NCBI GenBank assembly: GCA_010279815.1
Contig: QEOQ01000251.1
Span: 307,516-371,515, forward strand
Reading direction: 5' to 3'
DNA length: 64,000 nt
Origin: Brachionus plicatilis
Lineage: Eukaryota; Rotifera; Eurotatoria; Ploima; Brachionidae
In this document: positions 1 through 9,269 of the stretch, one piece after another
How positions within the stretch are numbered: the first letter of the stretch is position 1
How the letters are laid out: each line of letters starts with the position of its first letter
Position numbers and translations under genes: made by a program
The notes under the pieces: generated by a model
The model's database searches: none
Told to the model about the DNA's origin: nothing
Seen by the model: the letters and a program-made list of their open reading frames with translations, nothing else

Positions 1-431
1 AATTGTAATTTGTATTCTCTTATGTTTAAAAAAAATGAAGTTTTCGAAAAAAATAGTGCTTGTTGTATTTATTTATCTAAAAATGAATTAAAATAGTTAG
101 GGTCTAAAATTATTTTAGTGCTTTTTAAACATTAATTTATTGCAAAATAAAAATTATATTAGTGCTTATTAAAGAATATAATAGTGTAAGGATGTTATTT
201 ATAGTGCAGCCTTGATTAATAAAGTGCATGTAAATATTGTAGTGTAATTTAAATATTATAGTGCAGAATGTATTTGATGCCAATAAAATTTCGGAAATCC
301 AAAAAAAAATAAAAAATAATTACCGCACTTTTTAATTAATATTAGATTTCCGAATTTTTATTAGACATCCGTTTTTTTAAATTTGTTTATTTAAAGTAAT
401 TTAATCAAGTTAATTTGAATTTAAAATTAAT
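1..431. other. AT-rich non-coding DNA with degenerate TAGTGC repeats
   Basis: No gene is seen. Between about 95 and 270 the word TAGTGC or TAGTGT recurs every 20-40 bases in an otherwise A/T background, which looks like an old degenerate tandem repeat. The rest is simple AT-rich sequence. Confidence 0.4.
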
Positions 432-1215
432 GGGTCTTGCGGAGAATGTGAACAGAAGTTCACCAAAAAATGTGATCATGAGTATCTTGCCTAAAATGTG
501 TACTTCATGTGAACACCAAATTTCTGTTCACAAATTTTGTGACCAAAGTAGTTCACATAAAATAAAAAATGTTCACCAAATTTTTAATTTATTTAATTAT
601 TTAATTTTAATTTATTTTATTTAATTTATTTATCAAGTGATTCTAAAAGTTATAGCTAAATATTATCAACCTGTAACTATGTAATAATTAAGTTAAAAAA
701 ATTTTTTCATTTTTAAGTAATATTTTTTTATTAGCCAATCTGATTTTGATAAATTGTGTAATGATGCTGTTGGTGATCTAGAGCATGATGCTGTAGTGCA
801 TGAACTTGAAGATAGTAATGATGATGATGATATTTCCGATGATCATAATAGTGACATTGGTTCCTTATTTGGGGTTAACCCTAACCCCCAACTTCACAAG
901 AGACTTTGAATGTAGTAAAAAAAGCACTCAGCAAACATGTCAATCCGGTGCCATGTGAGATTTGTGGAGAATTAATGAAAAATATTAAAGGAATAAAATT
1001 GCATATAGCAAAAAAACATAAAGATTTATTGTATTTTTTTATATCTAAATTAACATTTTTAATTAATGTTCACATAAAAAAAATTTAGTTCACGAAAAAT
1101 TAAATTTTTTTTTTTAAATTTACTTTGGTCACAAAATTTGTGAACAGAAATTTGGTGAACATAAAGTTCACATTTTATGCATGGTCACATTCTGTATACA
1201 TTCTCCGCAAGACCC
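432..1215. mobile_element. TIR DNA transposon, GGGTCTTGCGGAGAATG family, with zinc-finger remnant
   Basis: The left end starts GGGTCTTGCGGAGAATG and the right end is its exact reverse complement (CATTCTCCGCAAGACCC). The inverted similarity continues inward for roughly 150 bp through GTGAACA/GTTCACA-rich sequence. The interior holds a C2H2 zinc-finger coding remnant. A related full element lies at 18627-19257, and solo ends at 8372-8508 and 10415-10574. I see no clear target-site duplication. The superfamily is not assigned. Confidence 0.8.
735..1088 (+). pseudogene. Transposon-encoded acidic/C2H2 zinc-finger protein remnant
   Basis: An acceptor-like TTTTTTATTAG precedes an open stretch rich in Asp/Glu (735-904). 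This ends in TGA exactly where the frame should pass into a zinc-finger segment (905-1088). That segment contains C-x2-C-x12-H-x4-H (PCEICGELMKNIKG then KLHIAKKH). The related element at 18627-19257 encodes the same junction (LQETLNV) in one frame, so this copy appears to carry a one-base shift in the CTTCA-AGAGACTTTG region. The protein is probably a DNA-binding part of the element's own machinery. The catalytic part is not visible. Confidence 0.55.
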
Positions 1216-1811
1216 ACATCGTATACATGACATTTTTAATCGTATACAAAATTTTTTGAATAATTATTATTAGTTTTTTGGTTTAATTTTGTAATATCAT
1301 TTAGAGTTTTGTGAAGTTAAGAACAAAAGAACAAAGTGTAAAAAATTTAAGTAACCTTTTTTCTAAAAGTTTAGAATTAATCATGTGAATGCAGAATGGT
1401 GCATCAACATTCATCGCGTCAACAGTAAAAGTCTGCTAATGATGTGCAAAATCTCTGAAAATATTGAAATTTAATTTCAGCTGAACTCTGCAAATTTAGC
1501 AAACCTTGATATTTGATGAAACTTTGAATGTTGCACTATGTTGCATTTCAAAATTAAGTCTAAAAATTTTTTAAAAAAGTTATTCGATTTTTATGCATAT
1601 TTTTCTGTTCTTTTTATCATTTTGTACTGAATTTCACAAAACCATCAGTTAGTTTGTATTCGATGAAACATGCCTTAAATATAGGTTAAATAGACTCATC
1701 TTTACCGAAAATCCTTAATAATACGCGTTAAATCATTGATCTTATCAAGGGTCAATTTTCTGATCAAATTATTACTTTAGTAAAAAATTTTTTTATTCTA
1801 ATAATTGACTA
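1216..1811. other. Non-coding AT-rich interval
   Basis: No convincing gene. About 1741-1780 carries a short sequence (GGGTCAATTTTCTGATCAAAT) found inverted near 7547-7570, so part of the interval is probably old transposon ends. Confidence 0.4.
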
Positions 1812-2487
1812 TTATTTTGCGTGGATGGTACTTTTTTCGCGGTAAATTTTTCGCGATCCAAAAAAGAGTACTTTTTTCGCTAGCGAATATTTTACTGTTT
1901 TTTACGAGACATAAAAAAGTACTTTTTTCGCTAAATATAATTTATCCAAATTTTTGGGATTTTCCTTAAAAAAAAAGTGTAAGTTTTTTTCAAACAAAGT
2001 TTTATAATCTTCTAATATTTATGATTTTTCTTTTTTGATTTTTTAATATTTTAACAAAATGGACTCTAACATTTCTACACGAATCTTAAAATACGAAAGG
2101 TTAGACATTGGAAAGGATAATCAACTCTGTACTTTTAAGAAATTGTTAAAAGATGGTGATTTAACGATCTCAGGGTACATTAAAAATGTCATGCCTTTAT
2201 TTTGCTTTAGAAAAAGTAAAAATCCTCAACGTAAACCTGATGAATCTGATACCGATTCAAGTGATGATGAAAATGATTTTGACGAAATTGAAGAAGAAGA
2301 AGAAACTATTTAAATTATTTTTATGTATTTATTATTAATTTTATGTATTTATCATTATTTTTTTATTTACTCAATAAATTGTATTTAATCTAATAATTAA
2401 TTTCTTATTTTTAATTGAATATAAAAAAGTACCTTTTTCGGTAGCGAAAAATGTACTCGCGAAAAATTTACTATACGCCTTATTTTG
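1812..2487. mobile_element. TIR element with apparent 8-bp target duplication
   Basis: The left half carries GGTAAATTTTTCGCGA and repeated GTAC-TTTTTTCGC words. The right end carries the inverted forms (TCGCGAAAAATTTACTATACGCC region). The 8-mer TTATTTTG lies at 1812-1819 and again at 2480-2487, just outside the element, as expected for an 8-bp target duplication such as hAT-type elements make. The inverted repeats are imperfect. The element encloses the 84-codon ORF at 2059-2313. Confidence 0.6.
2059..2313 (+). CDS. Uncharacterised 84-aa protein with acidic tail, inside a TIR element
   Basis: An ATG-initiated single ORF sits centrally between the inverted ends of the 1812-2487 element. The first 50 residues are mixed and mildly basic (motif DGDLTISGYIKNVMPLF). 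The last 30 are Ser/Asp/Glu-rich, ending DEIEEEEETI. There is no recognised domain. Its position suggests a protein carried or captured by the transposon, or the 3' remnant of a longer transposon gene. It is too short to be a transposase. AT-rich sequence with AATAAA-like words follows the stop. Confidence 0.4.
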   Translation: MDSNISTRILKYERLDIGKDNQLCTFKKLLKDGDLTISGYIKNVMPLFCFRKSKNPQRKPDESDTDSSDDENDFDEIEEEEETI

Positions 2488-2576
2488 ATAAGGATAAATT
2501 AGATGATTAATCGGTTAATTGTAAATTTTGACAAGAAATAGAAAATTAAGTTTTATTAATTTATTTTTTTTAACAT

Positions 2577-2741
2577 TACAGTACTGCTATGCCATGATTA
2601 TTTTACGTGAATTTACATAAATTAAAGATAATTGACATATATTTACGTAAAATAATGTAATAATAATTCGTAAAGATAGTTTTGTAAATTAACGTTTATT
2701 GACACAATTATACGATAATTTCCGTAATTTTACGTAAATTT
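2577..2741. repeat. Truncated mariner-type MITE end (TACAGTACTG... with ACGTAAA words)
   Basis: It begins TA-CAGTACTG and is rich in TTTACGTAAA words, like the complete element at 55846-56083. The right end is replaced by the GGCAAATTGAAGTT element that starts at 2743. Confidence 0.5.
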
Positions 2742-2742
2742 A

Positions 2743-3278
2743 GGCAAATTGAAGTTTAATATCAAGATCAAAAGATCAAAATATAAATTGTAATATTGTT
2801 TTTAATAAAAGAGAAAAACAATTTTTTTCATAAGCAATTATTTGACATAACATGTCAAGTTTATTTCCATATTTAAAATTTTAAAATATCCTTTTTTATT
2901 GAACTTTAATAGGTTTAAATATTTTAATTTATTTTAATGAAAACTTACTTTAAAGACAAAAAAATTAACTGTTTTAAAATTTAAAATTTATTAAAGTAGA
3001 AAATTAAAATTATTTATATGAAAGGATATAAAAATTATAAATTTGAATTTGTGAATTAACTTAACCTGAATTATTTAAATTATTGATTGTTTTTGTTAAA
3101 TAAATTAGAGATCAATCATTTTGATGCTAATTTGAAAATGAACCATTATTAGACATCATGTCTAGTAATGTTTAGTATTTATTTCTTTAAAATTATTAAA
3201 ATCATTAGATTAATTAAGTTTTAAAATTTTAAATGATCGTTTTGATCTTAAAATTTGATCTGAAACTTCAATTTGCCT
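2743..3278. mobile_element. Non-autonomous TIR element, GGCAAATTGAAGTT family, copy 1
   Basis: The left end GGCAAATTGAAGTTTAAT is matched in reverse complement at the right (TGAAACTTCAATTTGCC). Subterminal ATCAAGATCAAAAGATC words are also inverted. It is about 535 bp with no ORF. Its left part is directly repeated at 3310-3520, and a full-length relative lies at 56517-57054. Confidence 0.7.
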
Positions 3279-3309
3279 CAATTTAACCATTTTACTTTAA
3301 ATTCTAAAA

Positions 3310-3520
3310 GGCAAATTTAAGTTTGAGATCAAGATCAAAAGATCAAAATATAAACTGTAATAAATTTTTTTTTTTAATTTTTAGAAAAACAATTTTTTTC
3401 ATAAGCAATTATTTGACATAACATGTCAAGTTTATTTTCATATATAACATTTTAAAATATCCATTTTTATTTAACTCTAATAGGTTTCAATTTTTTAATT
3501 GTTTTTAATGAAAAAAAAAA
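3310..3520. repeat. Partial second copy of the GGCAAATT family (left part)
   Basis: About 190 bp match the left part of 2743-3278, including ATCAAGATCAAAAGATCAAA and the block TTTGACATAACATGTCAAG. No right end follows. A possible right-end fragment of the family (GTTTTGATCTTAAAATTT) lies at about 50325-50345, next to the assembly gap. Confidence 0.65.
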
Positions 3521-3634
3521 TTTCTGACTTGGACTTTAATTTGGGATTTTTAAACAACTCTGTGCCTTTTACATATTTTTTTAGAAATTAATTTTTTTAT
3601 ACATAAAACATTTGACTTTTAAAAATTTTCTTAC

Positions 3635-4939
3635 CTTAAAAATTTGCTCTACTGCAGCATCTACATTATTAAAAGTGGCTCTGAGCGCTAGTTTAGCTTC
3701 AGTATTACTAAAACCCATCGACATTACTTTGAATTGAATAAAAAAATAAAATAAATGAAAAAATTTAAAAGTTAAAAGCTAACCTTGAGCTACCTTGTCA
3801 TCATCAACCAAAATTTTTTTCATTTCCTGCATTGCCGTGTCCAAAAACTGTCTTGTCTCATTTTTTTTACCCCGGTAATATTTAAGAATAGCTTTTAGAA
3901 GATTTAATCTGACAAAAATTGGCGTATATTTGTTGACCATGTCGCTTTTGATTGTCATCAACCGACTTAGATCGGATCCATAGCATCTTTTCAAGCCATC
4001 CTCGCAAATTTTCAATCTTTCCTCAGCATTCTTCAGATCATTCAAGCTCTCCAAGTTCAAGTAGCACCAAATGATGTCCAAATTGAGCAAAGCATAATTG
4101 TCCACACTCTGAAGCAGCGATTTGTCTTGACAACTCAAAAACTCCTTATCTGCTTCGGCCAGAAGTATTAGCGCTTTTAAAAAATCTTTTTTTTTGATCA
4201 AATTTTTGGACTTTTCGTGCAAAATCATAGCCATGGTCAAACAAGATTGGTCATTTTCGCTCAGCGTCAATGTGAAGCCATTCTGGTTCTGCAATTTGAT
4301 GCCATTTTTGAGACCTTGTCCTTCGGTTGACTCGCTGGCCAGCAAGTTGACCGCGTCCTTTATGTCCACGACCATCTTGGCCTCGCGTGAGTTCTCTTTC
4401 AAAGTTTGAATTGTCTTTTCGTATACACACATGGCCATCAGGGTAGAATGATTTTTGATGTCTTGACTGAACAATGGATGGTTGTCTTTGATTACTTTGC
4501 CATTGCAGATTATTTTTAGGCTGTCGCAGTCTAGGCAAAAATTGTGGATCAAAAATTTGGTCAGCTCGTGGCCAGTCATAGAAATGTTTGTCTGGATGGA
4601 CGTGTCTATTTTGTTCTGGTTCAAATTTCCGATTACTTTAACCCGGAACACACAGGTGCCGTCTTTTTGGAATTTTTTATTCTCTTCTAGCTTCTTGATT
4701 GAATGGTGCTGGAGTTTGAGCAAAATGAGCTTGAGCTCGGCTTCCATCAAGCCTGACTCATCGCTTATTTTCATCAACAGGTCGTTCAGCTGGCTCTGGT
4801 TTTGATCAGAGCCAAAATCAGGTTCTTGCCATAGCTTTATTTTATGCAGTGTGAGCAGGTTAACCACTGCGATGCATTTGGGGCTATTTAAAAAAAGTTC
4901 GAAGCTTGCCTCCGATTCATTTTCATTTAAATTGTTCAT
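3635..4939 (-). CDS. NUB1: NEDD8 ultimate buster 1 (NUB1) homologue, 3' incomplete
   Basis: NUB1 binds NEDD8 and related modifiers and directs conjugates to the proteasome. Exon 1 is 4939-3784 (385 codons plus one base; donor GTTAGC) and exon 2 is 3726-3635 (92 bp; donor GTAAGA). The join is in phase and gives the V-M-S-M-G-F of a UBA domain. Order: N-terminal helical region, a ubiquitin-like domain at about residues 95-170, a central region with the NUB1-type sequence NYALLNLDIIWCYLNLE, then the UBA domain in exon 2 (MGFSNTEAKLALRATFNNVD). The donor after exon 2 shows that more exons should follow. Family members are about 600 residues with more than one UBA, but none is visible down to position 1. 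The rest may lie beyond transposon-filled introns or be lost. Confidence 0.88.
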
Positions 4940-5069
4940 TTTGAATTTTTTTTTAATTAAAATTATTTTTTTTGAAAATTTTATTCTTTTATATACTAAT
5001 TTAAAAGTTGCATAGAATTATTTTGAAATTTAAATTTCTAAATAAACTTTAAGAAATACTCGGATTGAG

Positions 5070-5280
5070 CAATTTTGAATATTGGCTTAATTTATTAACT
5101 AATTGACTAATTTCTAGGATGTGAAGAAAACCCGTCAGATTTTCAGCATGTTTCAAATTGAGCCTCAATAGCGCAGTCGGTAGCGCGTCAGTCTCATAAT
5201 CTGAACAATTCTACAGAGTAATCTGGAGGTCGTGAGTTCGATCCTCACTTGGGGCAGATTATTTTTCTATTTAAAAATAT
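5070..5280. repeat. Duplicated segment carrying tRNA-Met, copy 1
   Basis: From TTTTGAATATTGGCTTAATTT through the tRNA to TATTTAAAAATATGAATAAT, this segment is repeated almost unchanged at about 7870-8076. The tRNA part is identical and the flank differs at a few positions. The two copies bracket the 5476-7189 transposon. Confidence 0.85.
5162..5256 (+). tRNA. Elongator tRNA-Met (CAT) with a 22-nt intron
   Basis: The acceptor stem GCCTCAA pairs with TTGGGGC, and the discriminator is A5256. The D arm is GCGC...GCGC. The anticodon loop CTCATA-A reads CAT. The T arm is GTGAG-TTCGATC-CTCAC. Between positions 37 and 38 there are 22 extra bases (ending TACAGAGTA), the usual site for nuclear tRNA introns. 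Total 95 nt, or 73 nt after splicing. The D arm lacks the initiator features and the sequence resembles animal elongator tRNA-Met. Confidence 0.92.
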
Positions 5281-5436
5281 GAATAATTCGTTTAAAAAAA
5301 TGAGGAAATATTTTTAGTTTTTTAAAAAATTATAAACCGGAGTATAATTTTTTTTTTATTAAAACTTAAAAATAAAATTTTTGTTTTATAATTAGGATAT
5401 ATTATTCAAATTAAATATAATTATACGAGTTATATA

Positions 5437-5458
5437 AGTTCGATCCTTGCTTGGGGCA
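5437..5458 (+). pseudogene. 3' fragment of the tRNA-Met
   Basis: The 22 bases from AGTTCGATCC to TTGGGGCA repeat the T-arm and acceptor end of the tRNA 200 bp upstream, with two changes. The fragment has no 5' half. Confidence 0.6.
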
Positions 5459-5810
5459 GATTTTTTTTCTATTTACAGTGCTGATTTGACAAGTGGATTT
5501 CTGGTAATTTTACGTAAAAATTGGTAAAAATGAAAATGCCAAAAAAAAGCTCAATTTTTTGAATTTTTTATTATTTTCTAATAAATTTTGAAAAAAGTAG
5601 TTTCTATTTATTTGATTATTTTTTACTTTTTTTTAACTAATTTTTACGTAAATTTATGTAACAAAAGGTAAAATATGGTAAAAAAGAGAAACTTTTGAAA
5701 GAAAATTAAGAAATTTTTAATTTTTCTAATAAACTAGCAGTCCGACCATCCGCCATTTTTGTCTATCACTATATCAATTACCTACAAAACAAAAAATAAC
5801 ACATATTTAA

Positions 5811-6321
5811 TACCGTATTCCCTTGTTCGATAATGCAGCGCCACAACCTAGAACACATCATTGGCGCAGGCGCTATACTAAATCTCGCCCATGTTAAATT
5901 CAACTTAACTTGTGTTGCATGCGCCAAAACCGTATTTCGGGTTGTGGCGATGCACTATATCCAGGGTCTTGAGAATGGTGCTGCATTATTTAAGTTTAGC
6001 AAAAGGATAATATTTAAAAAAAAAAAAGAATTTTTTTTAATTAAGTATTTGGTGCGGCATTAAAGTTTAAAAATAAAAAAGAATTTAAAATTAAAAAATA
6101 TTGTCTTGAATTATTTTTATATTTTCTTTTTAAATCATTCAAATAATGCAGCACCATTTTCAAGACCCTGGATATAGTGCATCGCCACAACCCGAAATAC
6201 GGTTTTGGCGCATGCAACACAAGTTAAGTTGAATTTAACATGGGCGAGATTTAGTATAGCGCCTGCGCCAATGATGTATTCTAGGTTGTGGCGCTGCATT
6301 ATCGAACAAGGGAATACGGTA
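5811..6321. mobile_element. Nested TIR element, TACCGTATTCCCT family, nearly palindromic
   Basis: The arms of about 175-190 bp (5811-5999 and about 6147-6321) are near-perfect inverted repeats, with a spacer of about 150 bp. The ends read TACCGTATTCCCTTGTTCG. The arms are GC-richer than the surroundings and contain GCGCCACAACC and CATGCGCCAAAACCG. There is no gene. Relatives with the same end lie at 61272-61436, 62919-63075 (single end) and 19712-19990 (diverged end). Confidence 0.85.
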
Positions 6322-6331
6322 TTTTAAAATT

Positions 6332-6725
6332 TTAAGAATTAATTACTTTTTTTAATTGACTAATGTAATTATTACATTTAGTAATTTTAGAATTTTTTTG
6401 AAATTCGAAAATTAAACTAGTTAATCTTTTTAATTCATTCCAAACCATTTCTATCGGGTTTAGATCTGGTGAGTAAGCAGGTGCTTTTACCTTCATATTA
6501 AAATAAAATTTTGCAATTAATTCTTACTATTTATTAAACTATATTTTACCCAGTTAATCTATATGTATCTAAAAAGGTTGTACATACGTATGACTTGTGT
6601 TTAGGATCATGGTCTTGATGAAGTTTAAAATTTTCATTTAAATTAGAAGCAACATACGGAAATAAATATTCTGCCAAAATATCTCTATACAAAAATTGAT
6701 CCATATTTTCTTTAAATACCTTTTT
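6332..6725 (-). pseudogene. Degenerate Tc1/mariner transposase, catalytic half
   Basis: The minus strand encodes LHQDHDPKHKSYV, which matches the second-Asp motif of Tc1-type transposases, and then PAYSPDLNPIEMVWNELKRL, the last-acid motif with the expected spacing. A block of about 59 bp with GT...AG ends (6549-6491) interrupts the two. The frames on its two sides do not join cleanly, so it is either an intron with damage or an insertion. The helix-turn-helix half is not found upstream on the same strand. A plus-strand stretch at 6817-6941 (RTGMGHTTKLLEK...) resembles one, which suggests an internal inversion. Confidence 0.65.
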
Positions 6726-7189
6726 AATTTAGAAATGATATCAAAGGAAAAAAATATTTTAAGTAATAAAATATACTGCGAATTCTCTAAAATTACTAAA
6801 TGTAATAATTATATTCAAGAGCCTTCAAGGTGGGAAGGCTTAGAAACTAGAACAGGAATGGGTCATACCACCAAATTATTAGAAAAATACAAAATTATTG
6901 GATTATTAGACAGTTTATTAGAAAAATTAAAAATTTCTTAATTTTCTTTCAAAAGTTACTCTTTTTTACCATATTTTACCTTTTGTTACATAAATTTACG
7001 TAAAAATTAGTAAAAAAAAGTATAAAAAGGTAACTTTTGGTAAAAAATAATCATATATAAAGAAACTCCTTTTTTCAAAATTATTAGAAAATAATAAAAA
7101 ATTCAAAAAATTGAGCTTTTTTTTGGCATTTTCATTTTTACCAATTTTTACGTAAAATTACTAGAAATCCACTTGTCAAATCGGCACTG

Positions 7190-7869
7190 TAAAAATATAA
7201 ATAGTTCTTAAAAATTTTTCACTTTTAAAAAATTTTATTTTTGGAATTTAACTTTTTTGTTAAATTTTTAAAATGAGAAAAATTTGCGGCTGGTTAACTT
7301 GTTGACCAATTGATCATTTAATTTACTCTTGTTTTTTTTTTTTTGTCAATTCCCGTAAACTCGAAGATACAACTGCGGGTTTAAAAAACGATAATTCAGT
7401 TTAAATGCAGTCATTTAACATGTGTTTAGAATTTTTTTCAAAAAAAGTTTAAAGAACGGACTAAAACTGAATTCTCTTTTTTAATGTCTCAATAAATGTC
7501 CAAAATATAATTTTTTTTCTCCAAAAAAACAAAAAAACATTTTAATAATAATTTGATCAGAAAATTTACCCTTCACTAGAACAATAATTTAGCCCGTATT
7601 AGTACATGGATAGACAATGAGATTTTACCCTTATCTATTTTCAAGACTGATTAAAACTTTATTTATTTAATCATTTAAAATAATAATACAATAAATTTTT
7701 AAAATCCAAATTTTACATAAAAAAGAAAAAATTTAATTAAATTTTAATTTTTTCATCAATTGTTATTTGAGTGCAAATTTACAAATAAAATAAATTTACT
7801 AAATTAAATTAAAAATATTAAGCTATTTATATATTTGTATAGTTTATTTTAAAGGTGCTCTAAAATCCA
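7190..7869. other. Non-coding AT-rich interval
   Basis: No gene seen. The interval holds short sequences shared with other non-coding parts (ATAATTTGATCAGAAAATT near 7547; GGATAGACAATGA near 7606, also at 21770 and in inverted form near 22195), probably transposon ends. Confidence 0.4.
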
Positions 7870-8076
7870 GAAATTTTGAATATTGGCTTAATTTATTAAT
7901 TAATTGACTAATTTCTAGGATGTGAAGAAAACCTGTGAGATTTTCAGCATGTTTTAAATTGAGCCTCAATAGCGCAGTCGGTAGCGCGTCAGTCTCATAA
8001 TCTGAACAATTCTACAGAGTAATCTGGAGGTCGTGAGTTCGATCCTCACTTGGGGCAGATTATTTTTCTATTTAAA
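7870..8076. repeat. Duplicated segment carrying tRNA-Met, copy 2
   Basis: Direct repeat of 5070-5280. The upstream 90 bp differ by only a few substitutions and the tRNA is identical. Confidence 0.85.
7963..8057 (+). tRNA. Elongator tRNA-Met (CAT) with a 22-nt intron, second copy
   Basis: Identical over all 95 nt, intron included, to the gene at 5162-5256. All stems are intact, so both copies look functional. Confidence 0.92.
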
Positions 8077-8127
8077 AATATGAATAATTAAAACTCAAAA
8101 ATAAAATTTTTGTTTTGAAATTATAAT

Positions 8128-8285
8128 TTAAAATTTTAGATTTAAGACACTTAAATTCTCATCAATAGTAATTAAATTTTCACTCAAACTTGACTCAGCA
8201 TCGCTTTTCTGGTCATTTTGTTGCAAATCTTTAGATTTTGATTTAACCAAAGTAACCGAATCGGTCTTATCATCTTCACTCTTCA
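8128..8285 (-). CDS. Candidate C-terminal exon of an unrecognised acidic protein
   Basis: On the minus strand an acceptor (…CTAAAAAG) at 8286 is followed by 51 open codons and TAA. The composition is polar, with SEDDKTDSVTLVKSKSKD and ending LNLKF. Such codon use is unlike the surrounding A/T noise. The upstream exons (at higher coordinates) are not found. A solo transposon end lies directly upstream, so the gene may be broken. No function is proposed. Confidence 0.4.
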
Positions 8286-8371
8286 CTTTTTAGCTTAATA
8301 AAAAAAAATAGTTGCAAATTTCAACAAGCATAACAAAGTAAAGATTTTTAATTTTGTCTTAATTTTAAATT

Positions 8372-8508
8372 AATAATTTGGTGAACATTTTTTATTTTAT
8401 GTGAACTACTTTGGTCACAAAATTTGTGAACAGAAAGTTCTTATTTTAGGCAAGAAACTCATGGTCATATTTTTTGGAGAACTTCTGTTCACATTCTCCG
8501 CAAGACCC
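8372..8508. mobile_element. Solo end of the GGGTCTTGCGGAGAATG element
   Basis: It matches the reverse complement of the first 150 bp of the 432-1215 element and ends CATTCTCCGCAAGACCC. No partner end is nearby. Confidence 0.75.
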
Positions 8509-8625
8509 AAAAAATTTCCAATGTTAAATTAAAGGAAATCCATCAATTGTCTAATAACCAAATTATTAATTTTATTATTTTATTATCTAATGTATAATGA
8601 ACTTTTTAAAATCAAAAATTAGGAA

Positions 8626-8800
8626 AAACAACAATTTTCATTTTTTCTTAGATATTTTTTCTCAATTGTTTTTTAATCGATACAATTATTTGGCCTATAA
8701 AAATTTTGTTCTAAATGCAAAAAATTTAAAAAAAAATATAAAAATAATTTTGAATTCTTGTCGTTAATTAAATAAAAAAAATACTGAATTTTAATTTTTT
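8626..8800. repeat. Direct repeat, copy 1
   Basis: About 175 bp (containing ATTATTTGGCCTATAAAAATT and GTTCTAAATG) recur in diverged form at 9270-9450. Each copy ends roughly 100 bp before a coding segment on the plus strand. Confidence 0.55.
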
Positions 8801-8884
8801 AAATTACAATTTATTTTAATAGTTTACATCATTAAGAAAATCGTTTAAATTTTTTTATTTTTATTTTTAAATCAAATTTACAAG

Positions 8885-9012
8885 ATAAAATTAAAAGAGT
8901 ATCAACCGAAACTGAGTTAATAAATATTTTTCTCAAGTTTCAAATTCCTATTTTAAATAAAAAAATACCAGAAAGTGAATTAAGAAAAACTCTAAGTTTT
9001 GCACGTCTTTGA
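8885..9012 (+). CDS. Candidate terminal exon, unrecognised protein
   Basis: After an acceptor-like TTTACAAG there are about 42 open codons to TGA, with ordinary protein composition (RVSTETELINIFLKF, then KIPESELRKTLSF). No upstream exon or family was recognised. An open run of this length can occur by chance in DNA this AT-rich, so the call rests mainly on composition. Confidence 0.3.
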
Positions 9013-9167
9013 TAAAATACTTTTATACTTTGTTGTAAATTTTTTTTTAATTTCAATTTTTTTATTTTATTTTTATGTTTTGTTTTTTATTTTTTTCTAA
9101 TTTGCTTGCTTCCTTTATTAAATTTTTGTATATCTTTTTAAAATGTCAAAAAATCAATTATTCTCAG

Positions 9168-9227
9168 ATCTTAGATTCTGAAGAAAAGCACTTTAGGTCG
9201 AGACGCGTCGATCGTCTTTTGAAATAA
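9168..9227 (+). CDS. Candidate short terminal exon
   Basis: TTATTCTCAG precedes 19 codons and TAA (ILDSEEKHFRSRRVDRLLK), with an AATAAA directly after the stop. The base composition is much GC-richer than the neighbours, including GACGCGTCGATCG. It may belong with 8885-9012, but no phase-compatible donor was found. Confidence 0.3.
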   Translation: MLDSEEKHFRSRRVDRLLK

Positions 9228-9269
9228 TAAATATATATTTTTTTATATACAAAATTATTTTGTATTCGT

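Larger units (their letters stand above)
5476..7189. mobile_element. Tc1/mariner-type transposon with long TIRs, carrying a nested element
   Basis: The left end is TA-CAGTGCTGATTTGACAAG and the right end is its reverse complement with one change (CTTGTCAAATCGGCACTG-TA). Similarity between the arms extends about 250 bp. The flanking TA on both sides is the expected Tc1/mariner target duplication. The interior contains a degenerate DDE transposase on the minus strand (6332-6725). A second transposon (5811-6321) is inserted near the left arm, so the original element was about 1.2 kb. Confidence 0.82.

Noticed and set aside
4194..4805. Frames on the opposite strand or in other frames of the NUB1 exon
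   Set aside because: Shadows of the real coding frame.
5833..6063. 76-codon frame in the TACCGTAT element
   Set aside because: Lies in the inverted arm. No protein-like conservation, and the opposite arm is equally open only by symmetry.
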